DNA of 64,000 nucleotides from Gordonibacter pamelaeae (GCF_042665095.1 NZ_JBHTBV010000008.1); one strand, 5' to 3'. Positions 24,427 through 33,753 are shown, numbered from the stretch's first letter. Notes: generated by a model from the letters alone, not told the origin. A program made the numbers and translations.

Positions 24427-27024
24427 ATGGACAAGCAAGGCATCATCGAGGCCAGCCGCGCCCGACGCGAAGGGGAGCGCATCTTCTACACGTCGTGCCC
24501 GGCGAACGGCTGCTGGGACAGCGCGTGCATCCTGAAGTGCCACGCGAAGGACGGCCGCATAACGGCGATCGAGCCGGACGACTCGGTGAACCGAAACGAC
24601 AGCCGCGAGGACTGCGGCTGGGAGAACATCTGGAAGGGCAACGTGCAGATGCGCCCCTGCGCCATGGGCCATTCGTGGAAGAAGGAGCTCTACGCCGAGA
24701 CGCGCCTCCTCCACCCCATGAAGCGCGTGGGGGAGAAGGGCGCCGGGCGCGGGTACTTCGTCCCCATCAGCTGGGAGGAGGCGCTCGACACCATCGCAGA
24801 GAAGATGGTGGAGATCAAGGGGAAGTACGGCCCCTACGGCATCTTCCACTCGCAGTACCCGAGCTTCGAGAAGAACGGGTTCCCGCTCGCGCCCTGGTGG
24901 GAGGCCGGCTTCGGCGCTTGGGGCGAGCACTCCACGTCCGGCCACGCGGCGGGCGAGATGCTGCACCTGGGCGTGGACCTGTCCAAGACGGCCAAGGGCC
25001 TCTCCGAGGCGCTGCCGGGCTTCGAGGCGTCCGACATCTTCAACTCGAAGCTCTTCGTCATGTGGGGCATGGACCCGGTGGTGGCCTGGTTCGGGCCGTC
25101 CTCGTACTACATGCAGCTCGCGCACGAGTACGGGTGCAAGACCATCGTCATCGACCCGCGCTACACCCAGTCGGCCGAGTTGCTGGCCGACCAGTGGATT
25201 CCCATCCGCCCCGGCACCGACTTGGCCATGATGCTGGCCGTGGCCCAGGTGCTCTACGAGGAGGACCTCGTCGACCACGAGTTCGTGGACCGGTGGGTCG
25301 ACCCGGTGGGCTTCGAGGAATGGCGCGCCTATTGCATGGGCGAGGGCGAGGACGGCATCAAGAAGACCCCCGAATGGGCGGCTCCCATCTGCGCGGTGCC
25401 GGCCGAGACCATCCGCGAGTTCGCGCGCCTCTACGGCACGACGAAGCCGGTGCACCTGCAGTACTTCTACTCGTGCGCGAAGCGCCACATGGGCGACTAC
25501 AGCGCGTCGGCGTCCATGCTGCTGCAGGCCATGACCGGCAACATCGCCTGCGCCGGCGGCTGCCAGACAGGCGCCTGCCTGCCCACGCCCGGCCGCGTGC
25601 CCGCCCCGCGCGCCGACTTCGGGCGCGACCCGGGCGACTACCGGGTGCCGGTGCTGTTCAACAACAACTGCCTGACGGAGGTGCTGGCCTGCCAGAAGGA
25701 CTACTGGGAGGGCCGCATGGACGAGAGCGAGTTCCGCCACCGCATCGGCTCGCCTACGAACGACGCCCCGCTGCCGAACGTCCAGATGATCATATTCGAG
25801 AACAACTACGCCAACAACCACTCGAACGTTAACAAGCGCTTCGCCGGCATGGCGTCGACCGAGTTCAACTGGGGCTTCCAGTGGCATCTCAACCAGCCCA
25901 CGGCAGAGCTCTGCGATATCATCCTTCCGGCGCCCGTGTGGCAGTTCGAGGGCATGGACGAGTACATGTACGGGCACCAGCGCTTCGTGAGCGGCCCGAA
26001 CGGCATGCGCAACTACTTCACGTTCTGCGCTCGCGGCGTGGACTTCCCCGGCGAGGTGCGCTCGAAGGAGTGGGTGTGGACCGAGATCGCCAAGCGCCTG
26101 GGCGACGAGGTGGTGCAGGGCTACAACCCGCGCCTGGCCGACGTGGCCTGGGAGGATTGGGTCGACGCGCAGGAAGCCATCTACCGCGAGGCCTTCGAGG
26201 AGTGGGCCGACAACGAGACCGTCATGGCGTACCTGGGGTACGACCACCGTCCCACTTGGGAGGAGTTCAACGCCAACCCCGTCGTGCGCACCGAGGTGGA
26301 CGTGCCGTACTACCCGTTCAAGACCCTCATGGAGCGCGGCGAGAGCCCCTTCGGAACCCCGACCGGCAAGATCGAGTTCTCGTCGAACTTCGTGAAGGAC
26401 CACGACATGACCGAAACGCGCTGGCGCGGGCAGATCGAGCCCATGCCGGTGTGGAGCCCGAGCTACGTGGAGGGCGACATCGGCTCGGCCTCGAACGACG
26501 GCTTCTACAACCCGAAGGCGAAGGAGTACCCGCTGTCGCTCGTGTCGCCGGTGTCCATCTACCGCCAGCATTCGAGCAACGACAACAACCCCTTCATGCG
26601 CGAGGACTGCTACCGCCACGCCGTGTGGATCTCGGGCGTGGACGCCCAGGCGCGCGGCATCAAGGACGGCGACCTGTGCCGCGTGAGCAGCGACCGCGGC
26701 GAGACCGTGCTCACGGCCTACGTGACGAACCGCATGATGCCGGGCACCGCCGCCGTGCACCACGGCGCGTGGTACCAGACCGACGGCACCGCGGCCGAGA
26801 TGAACGAGTACGGCCAGGACCTGCGCGGCACGCCGAACATCCTCATCGACGACGGGCACCTGCCGCATATCCTGGGCGCGCTCATCACGGCCGGCCTCGT
26901 GGAAGTGGAGAAGCTGGCCGATGGCGACGCCGAGGGCTTCGGCCTGGAGGCGGAGCGCGGCGGCATGCGCGGGGCGAAGGCGGCGCTCGGCCTGCGGGCC
27001 GCGCTCGGAGAGGGAAGGGAGTAG
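24427..27024 (+). CDS. Molybdopterin-dependent oxidoreductase, DMSO reductase family
   Basis: An 865-residue catalytic subunit. The N-terminus has a [4Fe-4S] site with cysteines at about 24, 29, 34 and 38 (CPANGCWDSACILKC) and a further RPCAMG at 78. Molybdopterin-binding segments include ISWEEALDTIAEKM, VMWGMDPVVAW, CKTIVIDPRYTQSAELLADQ and the C-terminal dinucleotide-binding domain (GIKDGDLCRVSSDRGETV). No Tat signal is present, so it is probably cytoplasmic, working with the ferredoxin encoded next. The start at 24427 follows AGAAGGAGGAG. Co-transcribed permeases suggest an imported organic acid or nucleobase-like substrate; I cannot assign it to a characterised enzyme. Confidence 0.9.
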   Translation: MDKQGIIEASRARREGERIFYTSCPANGCWDSACILKCHAKDGRITAIEPDDSVNRNDSREDCGWENIWKGNVQMRPCAMGHSWKKELYAETRLLHPMKRVGEKGAGRGYFVPISWEEALDTIAEKMVEIKGKYGPYGIFHSQYPSFEKNGFPLAPWWEAGFGAWGEHSTSGHAAGEMLHLGVDLSKTAKGLSEALPGFEASDIFNSKLFVMWGMDPVVAWFGPSSYYMQLAHEYGCKTIVIDPRYTQSAELLADQWIPIRPGTDLAMMLAVAQVLYEEDLVDHEFVDRWVDPVGFEEWRAYCMGEGEDGIKKTPEWAAPICAVPAETIREFARLYGTTKPVHLQYFYSCAKRHMGDYSASASMLLQAMTGNIACAGGCQTGACLPTPGRVPAPRADFGRDPGDYRVPVLFNNNCLTEVLACQKDYWEGRMDESEFRHRIGSPTNDAPLPNVQMIIFENNYANNHSNVNKRFAGMASTEFNWGFQWHLNQPTAELCDIILPAPVWQFEGMDEYMYGHQRFVSGPNGMRNYFTFCARGVDFPGEVRSKEWVWTEIAKRLGDEVVQGYNPRLADVAWEDWVDAQEAIYREAFEEWADNETVMAYLGYDHRPTWEEFNANPVVRTEVDVPYYPFKTLMERGESPFGTPTGKIEFSSNFVKDHDMTETRWRGQIEPMPVWSPSYVEGDIGSASNDGFYNPKAKEYPLSLVSPVSIYRQHSSNDNNPFMREDCYRHAVWISGVDAQARGIKDGDLCRVSSDRGETVLTAYVTNRMMPGTAAVHHGAWYQTDGTAAEMNEYGQDLRGTPNILIDDGHLPHILGALITAGLVEVEKLADGDAEGFGLEAERGGMRGAKAALGLRAALGEGRE

Positions 27025-27028
27025 GACC

Positions 27029-27772
27029 ATGACGCAGTACGGATTTATGTTCGACATGAACCGCTGCTACGCATGCCAGGCGTGCAGCATCGCGTGCAAG
27101 GATTGGAACGGCCTCGAGCCGGGCGCCGAGAAGTGGATGGGCGTCTACGAGTGGGAGCAGGGCACGTTCCCGAACATCCGCCTGCACGCGCTGGCGTTCC
27201 CGTGCGGCCATTGCGAGGACCCGGCGTGCGCGAAGGCGTGCCCGAACGGCGCCCTCTACAAGGAGGACGAGTTCGGCGCCGTGCTCGTCGACCAGGACAA
27301 GTGCGACGGTTGCCGGAAGTGCTACGATGCGTGCCCCTACGGCGCGCCGCGCTTCGCCTCCGACGAGCCGGGCACGAAGATGAGCAAGTGCACCATGTGC
27401 GTCGATCGCCTGGCCGAGGGCATGCAGCCCGCGTGCACGGCGAGCTGCCCGCTGCGGGCCTTCGACTTCGGCCCGCTCGGCGAGCTGGTGGAGAAGTACG
27501 GCGACGTGCGCTTCTGCGAGGGCATGCCCGCGCCCGACGCGACGGGTCCCGCCTTCCTGATCTGGAACCCGCGCGAGAAGCAGCCGCTTGTGCCCTACGA
27601 CGCCGAGGAGGCCATCGCGCTCAACCGCCAGCGCGGCGACTTGGGCATGCTCTTCGAGGGCGCCGAGGACCTCGTCTCCTTCGACGAGGGCACCGTCCGC
27701 CGCGACGAGCTGCGCATGAAGCACGGCACCGTGGTGGAGTTCATGCGTGCGACCAGGAACGATATGGCGTAG
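27029..27772 (+). CDS. 4Fe-4S ferredoxin-type electron transfer subunit (DmsB-like)
   Basis: A 247-residue protein with the four-cluster pattern of DmsB/NrfC proteins: CYACQACSIAC (Cys13, 16, 19, 23), CGHCEDPACAKACP, CDGCRKCYDACP, and CTMCVDRL...CTASCP. The first 180 residues hold the clusters; the last 60 are a helical tail. It begins 4 bases after the catalytic subunit's stop, so both are made together and it relays electrons to or from that subunit. There is no membrane anchor subunit in the operon, so the electron donor or acceptor is likely soluble. Confidence 0.92.
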   Translation: MTQYGFMFDMNRCYACQACSIACKDWNGLEPGAEKWMGVYEWEQGTFPNIRLHALAFPCGHCEDPACAKACPNGALYKEDEFGAVLVDQDKCDGCRKCYDACPYGAPRFASDEPGTKMSKCTMCVDRLAEGMQPACTASCPLRAFDFGPLGELVEKYGDVRFCEGMPAPDATGPAFLIWNPREKQPLVPYDAEEAIALNRQRGDLGMLFEGAEDLVSFDEGTVRRDELRMKHGTVVEFMRATRNDMA

Positions 27773-27777
27773 GAGAG

Positions 27778-27809
27778 CTCCGGGAGCGCTCTGGCGAGCG
27801 CTCCCGGAG
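27778..27809 (+). terminator. Intergenic hairpin between ferredoxin and GntP genes
   Basis: A perfect 13-bp stem (CTCCGGGAGCGCT with AGCGCTCCCGGAG) and 6-base loop begins 5 bases after the ferredoxin stop. No T-run follows; it may be a partial terminator or an mRNA-stability hairpin that sets different levels for the downstream permeases. Confidence 0.5.
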
Positions 27810-27844
27810 TCGGGGGAACGAAAAACCAACGAAAGGGGAAAGCT

Positions 27845-29164
27845 ATGGAATGGATAGGGGTTGCCGGCATCGTCGTCGGGCTCGTGTTCTTCGTCATCGC
27901 GGCCATGAAGGGGTGGAACGTGCTCATCACGTCCCTCGTCACGGCCGTCATCATCGCGCTCACCAACGGCATGGATATCGCCGCGGCCATGGTGGGCGGC
28001 GAGTCGTCGTACGTCACGGGGCTCGCGGGCTTCGTACAGAAGAACCTGCTCATCTTCATGGGCGGCGCCATCATGGGCGAGTTCATGGACAAGTCGGGCG
28101 CGGCCAAGGCCATCGCGAACGCCGTCATGGGGAAGGTGGGCTCCAAGAGCCCGTACCTCGTGCTGCTGGGCATCGCCGCGGTGGGCGCGGTGCTCACCTA
28201 CGCGGGCATCTCCATGTTCGTGGCCATGTTCGCGCTCATTCCGCTGGCGCGACCGCTGTTCAAAGAGTGCAACATCCCGTGGCACCTGTTCTGCGCTGCC
28301 TGGACGCTCGCGGCCTGCTCGTTCACCATGGCCATGATTCCCGGCGTGCCCGCCATCGCGTGGATCAACGCCGCGAACGGCTGCGGCGTGTCGCTGACCG
28401 CTGCGCCCGTCATGGGCATCGTGGGCTCGATCGTCGCCATCGCGGTGTCGTGCGTGTACATCAAGTTCGCGCTGAAGCGCGCCCAGGCCAAGGGCGAGAC
28501 CTACGAGACGTCCGCAGGCGAGGCCGAGGTGGCCGACGACAAGCCGCTGCCGGGCGTCGCCGTGGCGCTGCTGCCGCTCGTGCTGCTCATCGCCATCATC
28601 ATCGTCGGCTCGCAGCTGGGCGTGGCGAACATCATCTACATCGCCATGGTGACGGCCGTCGTGGCCAGCATGGTCCTGTTCCACAAGCACATCGACAGCC
28701 AGCGCGACGTGCTGGGCAACGGCGCCAAGGCGGCCCTCGGGCCTGCGCTGTTCACCTCGGCCGCCGTGGGCGTGGGCACCGTGGCCGCCGCCTCCGTGGG
28801 TTTCACGGTCATCTACGAGGCCATCTTCAACATGCCGGGCGGCACCTACGTGTCCGCCGCCACCATGGCGGCCGTGCTCGGCGGCGTCATGGGCTCCGGC
28901 TCGGGCGCGGTGGGCATCATCGCCGGCAACTTCCTCGACCCGTACCTGGCCACGGGCGTGAACCCGGCCGCCCTCGCGAAGATCATCGCCACGTCGGCCA
29001 CCATCGGCGGCGCGCTGCCGAACTCCGGCGCCATGTTCGGCATGCTGGCGGCCATGGGGCTCAACCACAAGAACTCCTACAAGCACATCGCGGCCATATC
29101 CATCGGCGCGGGGCTCTGCGCGCTGATCGTGATGATAGTGATGGCGAACATCGGAATCGTTTAG
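27845..29164 (+). CDS. GntP family permease
   Basis: A 439-residue transporter with about 12 to 14 membrane segments. The pattern MEWIGVAGIVVGLVFFVIAAMKGWNVL at the start, the IFMGGAIMGEFMDKSGAAKAIA loop and the ATSATIGGALPNSGAMFGML segment near the C-terminus are typical of GntP-type importers of gluconate and other hydroxy acids. In this operon it probably brings in a hydroxylated carboxylic acid related to the molybdoenzyme. The ATG follows AAAGGGGAAA. The stop is 23 bases before a large palindromic repeat that separates it from the NCS1 gene. Confidence 0.85.
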   Translation: MEWIGVAGIVVGLVFFVIAAMKGWNVLITSLVTAVIIALTNGMDIAAAMVGGESSYVTGLAGFVQKNLLIFMGGAIMGEFMDKSGAAKAIANAVMGKVGSKSPYLVLLGIAAVGAVLTYAGISMFVAMFALIPLARPLFKECNIPWHLFCAAWTLAACSFTMAMIPGVPAIAWINAANGCGVSLTAAPVMGIVGSIVAIAVSCVYIKFALKRAQAKGETYETSAGEAEVADDKPLPGVAVALLPLVLLIAIIIVGSQLGVANIIYIAMVTAVVASMVLFHKHIDSQRDVLGNGAKAALGPALFTSAAVGVGTVAAASVGFTVIYEAIFNMPGGTYVSAATMAAVLGGVMGSGSGAVGIIAGNFLDPYLATGVNPAALAKIIATSATIGGALPNSGAMFGMLAAMGLNHKNSYKHIAAISIGAGLCALIVMIVMANIGIV

Positions 29165-29187
29165 GTCCGAGCACGCCGCAGGTTCGA

Positions 29188-29290
29188 GGGCGTGACAGAG
29201 GGACGGGGATAATGTCTCATTCTCCGAAGTCCCTCGATTGCTGCAAGCGCAGGGGGAATGAGACATTATCCCCGTCCCTCTGTCACGCCC
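29188..29290. repeat. Long palindromic repeat, REP/MITE-like (copy 2)
   Basis: Perfect 35-base inverted arms (29188-29222 and 29256-29290) around a 33-base loop. The core GGGACGGGGATAA is the same as in 1063-1162; the differing arm positions are changed on both sides so pairing is kept. A 13-base piece of the right end (CTCTGTCACGCCC) is repeated once more at about 29292-29304. Confidence 0.8.
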
Positions 29291-29331
29291 CCTCTGTCAC
29301 GCCCGTCACACCTCTAACAAAGGGGGCAATC

Positions 29332-30861
29332 ATGAAGGAAACACCGGTTGCCGGGAAGGCGCCCAACGAGGTGAAGGCGCCGGCTCGGGGGCGGGCGCCG
29401 GATGCGGCGGGGAAGGCGTCGCTGTTCGAGCGCGTGCCCGACGCGGCGCGGCTCGCGTGGCCCGACATCGCGGCCATCCTCTCGGGCGTGGTGTCCAGCC
29501 TCTCCAAGCTCATGGGCGGCGGCATCGTGGCGTTCTACGCGGGCTGCCAGCTGGGCGGGGTGGCCATGGCCATCACGTTCGCCTTGAGCTTCGTGCTCAC
29601 GTACCTGGTGGGCAAGATCACGTTTCGCGAGGGCCTGCCCAACAACGTGGTCAGCCGCCTGTACATCTTCGGCACGAAGGGCTCGGCCGCCGGCTCCCTC
29701 GTGTGGATATTCCTGCTGGTAGGTGTTCTGGCAGTGGGGACGGTACAGCTGGGCAACGCCATACTGTTCGCGTTCGGCTGGAGCGAGGAGTGGATGCGCT
29801 GGGCGCTGTTCGCGGGCATCTCGTGCGTGTGGGTGCTCATGGCGCTCTTCGGCACGAAGGCTATCGCGCGCATGAACGCCGTGTTCGTGGTGGCGCTGTT
29901 CGCCGTCATGGGCTACGTGGTGTACCTCGTGGCCGCGAACGGCCAGATGGGCGACGCGCTCACGCACGGGGTGCTCATCCCCGGCGTGGAGGTGGGCGAG
30001 GGATTCGCCTACGGGGTGAACTACGCCATCATGACGTCGGGGCTGCTCGCACTCTTCGCCGCCGACTTCACGCGCTTCGCCCGCCGCGAGCGCGACCTCG
30101 TGCCCATCTCGCTGGTGGGAAGCCTGTTCGCCGTGGTCACGTATTTGTTCGGCGCGCTCATCACGTACTTCGGCTTCGAACAGTCGGCGGCGTACTTCTC
30201 CACCATGGGCTACGATGCCGCGGGCGCGGCGCATGCCGCCATCACGAACCCGGGCGTGTCGCTCGTGTTGGCGGCCGGCGGGGTGGGGCTCGCCATCATC
30301 TGCCTGTCGCAGATGAAGGTGGAGACGTCGAACTCCATCGGCGGCGCGAACGCGGTGTCGAACCTGTTCGACTCGCTGTTCGGCGTGAAGCTCTCCTGGC
30401 CCGCGGCCGTCGTGGTGGCGAACGCCATTGGGCTTTTGTTCATCCTGGGCGGCATCTTGGACCAGGTGAACGCGTTCATGAGCTTCGGCAGCATCCTCAC
30501 CATCTCGTGGTGCGTGCTGCTCGTCACCGACTACTACCTCGTGCGCGGGCCGATGCGCATAGGCTCGCGCGGCCTGCCGCTCGACCAGGTGGAAAGCGTG
30601 AACTGGCGCGGCGTGGCCACCATCGCCGCGGTGAGCGCGGTGAACGGCGTGCTGTACGCCACCGGCGCGGTGGCGGTGCCGTTCGTGACCACGGCACCCA
30701 TGACCGCGGCCCTGTACGTGGGCTTGAGCTGGCTCGCGCGCGACCGCGTGCGCGCCCGCGAGGCCGCGCGCCGCGCGGCGGCGGGGGCACGGGACGCGGA
30801 AGCGCCGGCTGCGGTCGACGCGGCGCCGTGCGACGAGGATGCCGCCGCGGCACCCGAATGA
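29332..30861 (+). CDS. NCS1 family purine-cytosine permease-like transporter
   Basis: A 509-residue permease with twelve membrane segments between a polar 40-residue N-terminus and a charged Ala/Arg/Glu-rich C-terminal tail. Features of the CodB/NCS1 group are WPDIAAILSGVVSSLSKLMGGG, the GTVQLGNAILFAFGW segment and VTDYYLVRGPMRI near the end. NCS1 proteins import nucleobases or hydantoin-like rings with sodium or protons. It follows the GntP gene after a palindromic repeat, so co-transcription is plausible but not certain. The start follows AAAGGGGGC; a much longer open frame upstream is only a GC-rich artefact. Confidence 0.85.
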   Translation: MKETPVAGKAPNEVKAPARGRAPDAAGKASLFERVPDAARLAWPDIAAILSGVVSSLSKLMGGGIVAFYAGCQLGGVAMAITFALSFVLTYLVGKITFREGLPNNVVSRLYIFGTKGSAAGSLVWIFLLVGVLAVGTVQLGNAILFAFGWSEEWMRWALFAGISCVWVLMALFGTKAIARMNAVFVVALFAVMGYVVYLVAANGQMGDALTHGVLIPGVEVGEGFAYGVNYAIMTSGLLALFAADFTRFARRERDLVPISLVGSLFAVVTYLFGALITYFGFEQSAAYFSTMGYDAAGAAHAAITNPGVSLVLAAGGVGLAIICLSQMKVETSNSIGGANAVSNLFDSLFGVKLSWPAAVVVANAIGLLFILGGILDQVNAFMSFGSILTISWCVLLVTDYYLVRGPMRIGSRGLPLDQVESVNWRGVATIAAVSAVNGVLYATGAVAVPFVTTAPMTAALYVGLSWLARDRVRAREAARRAAAGARDAEAPAAVDAAPCDEDAAAAPE

Positions 30862-30924
30862 CGTTCCCGGCCGCCATGGCCGTGAGCAAGTGGAGAAACC
30901 GACGAGAAAGAAGGAGACAGAACC

Positions 30925-31134
30925 ATGTGCTTCAGACCAGCAGTGAGCGGGATGGGCCCCGTCAAGTGCCCGAAATGCGGCGCGGAGGTGGACCCCAGCC
31001 TGGACGCGTGCCCGAGCTGCGGCGCCAAGGCGGCGCCGGCGCCCGGCGTCCCCGCCGCGCCGGCGGCCCCCGGCGCGCCCACGCCGCCTGCGGCCCCGAA
31101 GCCGCCGAGCGCCCCGCCGGCCCCGGGGGCGTAG
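30925..31134 (+). CDS. Small zinc-ribbon protein
   Basis: A 69-residue protein with one zinc ribbon, CPKCG and CPSCG 15 residues apart (about residues 15-33), followed by a 35-residue Pro/Ala tail. A strong AAGAAGGAGA site precedes the ATG. Such short zinc ribbons may bind nucleic acid or protein; no function can be named. It is 63 bases after the NCS1 gene and directly before two strong hairpins, so it ends the operon. Confidence 0.65.
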   Translation: MCFRPAVSGMGPVKCPKCGAEVDPSLDACPSCGAKAAPAPGVPAAPAAPGAPTPPAAPKPPSAPPAPGA

Positions 31135-31158
31135 GCGACGCGGCCGCCCCTCGAACGC

Positions 31159-31225
31159 AGGGCGCCCCCGATGCGGGGGCGCCCTGGCACTTGCGACCCG
31201 CCCCCGCATTCCGGGGGCGGGTCGC
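31159..31225. terminator. Two tandem GC-rich hairpins
   Basis: First stem AGGGCGCCCCCG with its complement (31159-31170, 31174-31185; loop ATG). Second stem GCGACCCGCCCCCG with its complement (31193-31206, 31212-31225; loop CATTC). They separate two convergent genes and probably terminate both; no T-run. Confidence 0.65.
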
Positions 31226-31236
31226 GCTACGCCTGG

Positions 31237-32139
31237 CTAGCCTGCCACGCTGTAGGCCCAGAGGCCGGTGCTCGACGGCAGGATCTCGTCGAAGCCCCAG
31301 TGCCTGTCCGTGCGGTCGACGCTCGCGGGGTCGTTCACGACGAGCCGTCCGTGCTCGTCGATGTCCGTCAGCACGATGTAGGCGGTGCCGTTGCCGAACG
31401 CGCTGGACTGCACGGCGCAGACCACCGGGAAGCCCGAGTTGATCTGCCGCCTGACGGCCGGCTCGCTGGCCTCGACGGGGCGCGCCGTCAGGCCGAGCCC
31501 GGCCGCGCCGTCGGTGAGCAGCGCCGTGGCGTCGGCCTGGTCGGCGTAGCCGTCGCGCTGCGCGGCCGAGGCCACCTCCACGGGCCCCACGGAGGCGTCG
31601 CCCGTGAGGTCGATGCGCACCATGGCCAGGGCGAGCGGTGCGGCGCCGGACGTGCCGATGGTGCCGGAGCCGTAGGGGCGGTCGGCCCACTGGGGGTCCA
31701 CCTGGTACAGCTGCGGCACGGTTCCCTGCTGCCACGTCGATGGCGCCGCGCTGAGCGTGGCCTTCGTCGTTGCGGCGGGCTCGTCGGTCAGGATGGCGTT
31801 GTCGACGATGCCGGTGAAGCCGTTCGCAACGCCAATCCCCACGAAGGCCGCACCCACGGCGATGACCGCCATGAGCATGACCGCCGCTAGGATGCGCATG
31901 GGCTCGATGTCGGTGAACAGGGGTTTTGCATCGACCCGCGCACCATGGGCCTGCGGAGGGCACACGGTCTCGCAGGCGCGGTAGGACACGACGCGCCGCT
32001 CGTTCTCGCGTGGCGCCGACGAGTAGCGCACGCCCTGCGCGCAGTCCGGCAGGGTGTGCCGCTCGGATGCGTACGGGTCGACGCGGCCGCCGGTGCTCGC
32101 CTGCTCGGCGACGAAGTAGGGCAGTCCACGGTACGGCAT
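31237..32139 (-). CDS. C39-peptidase-like membrane protein lacking catalytic residues
   Basis: A 300-residue protein: an 80-residue cytoplasmic N-terminus, one membrane segment (about 82-104), then an outer domain. The outer part resembles the peptidase C39-like fold (YQVDPQWADRPYG, ALAMV, then VNDP). Where active members have Cys in a GCGPT-type motif this protein reads GAAPLALAMV, and where they have His in a GHY-type motif it reads GTAYIVLT, so Cys and His both appear replaced. It may be a binding or scaffold protein outside the membrane. The ATG follows AAAGGAGG. It is convergent with the zinc-ribbon gene. Confidence 0.7.
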   Translation of the reverse strand: MPYRGLPYFVAEQASTGGRVDPYASERHTLPDCAQGVRYSSAPRENERRVVSYRACETVCPPQAHGARVDAKPLFTDIEPMRILAAVMLMAVIAVGAAFVGIGVANGFTGIVDNAILTDEPAATTKATLSAAPSTWQQGTVPQLYQVDPQWADRPYGSGTIGTSGAAPLALAMVRIDLTGDASVGPVEVASAAQRDGYADQADATALLTDGAAGLGLTARPVEASEPAVRRQINSGFPVVCAVQSSAFGNGTAYIVLTDIDEHGRLVVNDPASVDRTDRHWGFDEILPSSTGLWAYSVAG

Positions 32140-32507
32140 GCCGCGCCTCCTTTCAAAGGGTTCTCGGGCTTGCGGGGCCGGCGCGGCTCTCCCGCGCCCG
32201 GCACCCGGGGGTTTCTATGGGTGCGAAGAGGGAGTTTAGGCCGTACGTGCGCCTTGCCGTCTATGATCGGGGCATTCGTTTCCCGCGCATGGCCGATCAG
32301 TCAGCGAACCGACACGTGGGCGGCGCCTGCGCGCGGCTTTCCCCGCCGCCCGCGCCGTCCGCTGATCTTTTCCCCGCCGCCTGCGCAAACACGTCGCGTG
32401 CATAGTACAATGCACCCATGACCAACCACCCGGCCCGCGTGCGCCGCGGCGCGCCAGCCGCCCGCAACGTGCTCGGCCGGGGAACCGAGGAGAGAGAAGG
32501 AGCGCGC
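32140..32507. other. Intergenic region between divergent C39-like gene and serC
   Basis: 368 bases without a convincing gene. Both genes must be transcribed from here. A small dyad GTGCAT-N6-ATGCAC surrounds TACAAT near 32404-32409, a possible -10 for serC with no clear -35. Confidence 0.35.
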
Positions 32508-33590
32508 ATGGCCAGGGTGTACAACTTTTCAGCAGGTCCCGCCGTCTTGCCGGAGGAGGTGCTGGCCGAGGCAGCGTCCGAGATGCTCGACTACCGCGGC
32601 TCGGGCATGTCCGTCATGGAGATGAGCCATCGCTCCAAGCCGTTCGGCGAGATCATCGAGAACGCCGAGGCCGACCTGCGCGAGCTCGTGGGCATTCCCG
32701 ACAACTACCGTGTGCTGTTCCTGCAGGGCGGCGCGTCGCAGCAGTTCGCCGCCGTGCCAATGAACCTCATGAAGAACCGCGTGGCCGACTATATCGTCAC
32801 CGGCGCCTGGGCGAAGAAGGCCTTCAAGGAAGCCAAGATCTTCGGCGACGCCCGCGCCATCGCCAGCAGCGAGGACGAGACGTTCTCCTACATCCCCGAC
32901 TGCTCCGACCTGGACGTGTCGCCCGATGCCGACTATGTGTACATCTGCGAGAACAACACCATCTACGGCACGAAGTTCCACACGCTGCCGAACACCAAGG
33001 GCAAGGACCTCGTGGCCGACGTGTCGTCGTGCTTCCTGTCCGAGCCGGTGGACATCACCCGCTACGGCGTCATGTACGGCGGCGCGCAGAAGAACATCGG
33101 CCCGGCCGGCGTGGTCATCTCCATCATCCGCGAGGACCTTATCACGGACGACGTGCTGGAGGGCACGCCCACCATGCTGAAGTGGAAGACGCAGGCCGAC
33201 GCGAACTCGCTCTACAACACGCCGCCCGCCTACGGCATCTACATCTGCGGCAAGGTGTTCAAGTGGCTGAAAGACCAGGGCGGCCTCGAGGCCATGCAGC
33301 AGCGCAACCAGGAGAAGGCCGCGCTGCTCTACGACTTCCTCGATGCGAGCAAGCTCTTCCGCGGCACCGTGCGCAAGGAGGACCGCTCGCTCATGAACGT
33401 CCCGTTCGTCGCCGGCGACGCCGACCTCGACGCGGCGTTCGTGGCCGAGGCCAAGGCCGCCGGCCTGGAGAACCTGAAAGGCCACCGCAGCGTCGGCGGC
33501 ATGCGCGCCAGCATCTACAACGCCATGCCCCGCGCCGGCGTCGAGGCCCTCGTGGCCTTCATGGACAAGTTCGAGCAGGCGCATAAGTAG
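32508..33590 (+). CDS. serC: Phosphoserine aminotransferase
   Basis: A 360-residue PLP enzyme of the usual length. It begins with the family signature VYNFSAGPAVLPEEVL, has GGASQQFAAVPMNL, and the PLP-binding lysine lies in YGGAQKNIGPAG. The C-terminal HRSVGGMRASIYNAMP is also typical. It converts 3-phosphohydroxypyruvate, the product of SerA (encoded at 39806), to phosphoserine, using glutamate. The start at 32508 follows AGAGAAGGAG. No serB is in the window. Confidence 0.96.
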   Translation: MARVYNFSAGPAVLPEEVLAEAASEMLDYRGSGMSVMEMSHRSKPFGEIIENAEADLRELVGIPDNYRVLFLQGGASQQFAAVPMNLMKNRVADYIVTGAWAKKAFKEAKIFGDARAIASSEDETFSYIPDCSDLDVSPDADYVYICENNTIYGTKFHTLPNTKGKDLVADVSSCFLSEPVDITRYGVMYGGAQKNIGPAGVVISIIREDLITDDVLEGTPTMLKWKTQADANSLYNTPPAYGIYICGKVFKWLKDQGGLEAMQQRNQEKAALLYDFLDASKLFRGTVRKEDRSLMNVPFVAGDADLDAAFVAEAKAAGLENLKGHRSVGGMRASIYNAMPRAGVEALVAFMDKFEQAHK

Positions 33591-33753
33591 CACCGCCGAC
33601 GGGGTGGAGCGCATGCGGATTGATTCCGTGCTCCACCCTCGTTTGCCGGGCCCAGCACGCTGCCGCCTGCCCGCACGCCGCCAGTCTGTAGCACGCCGCC
33701 AGCTTGCACGCCGCTTGCTCTCGCGGGCTTGTTTCGTGCACGGGAAAGCGCGT

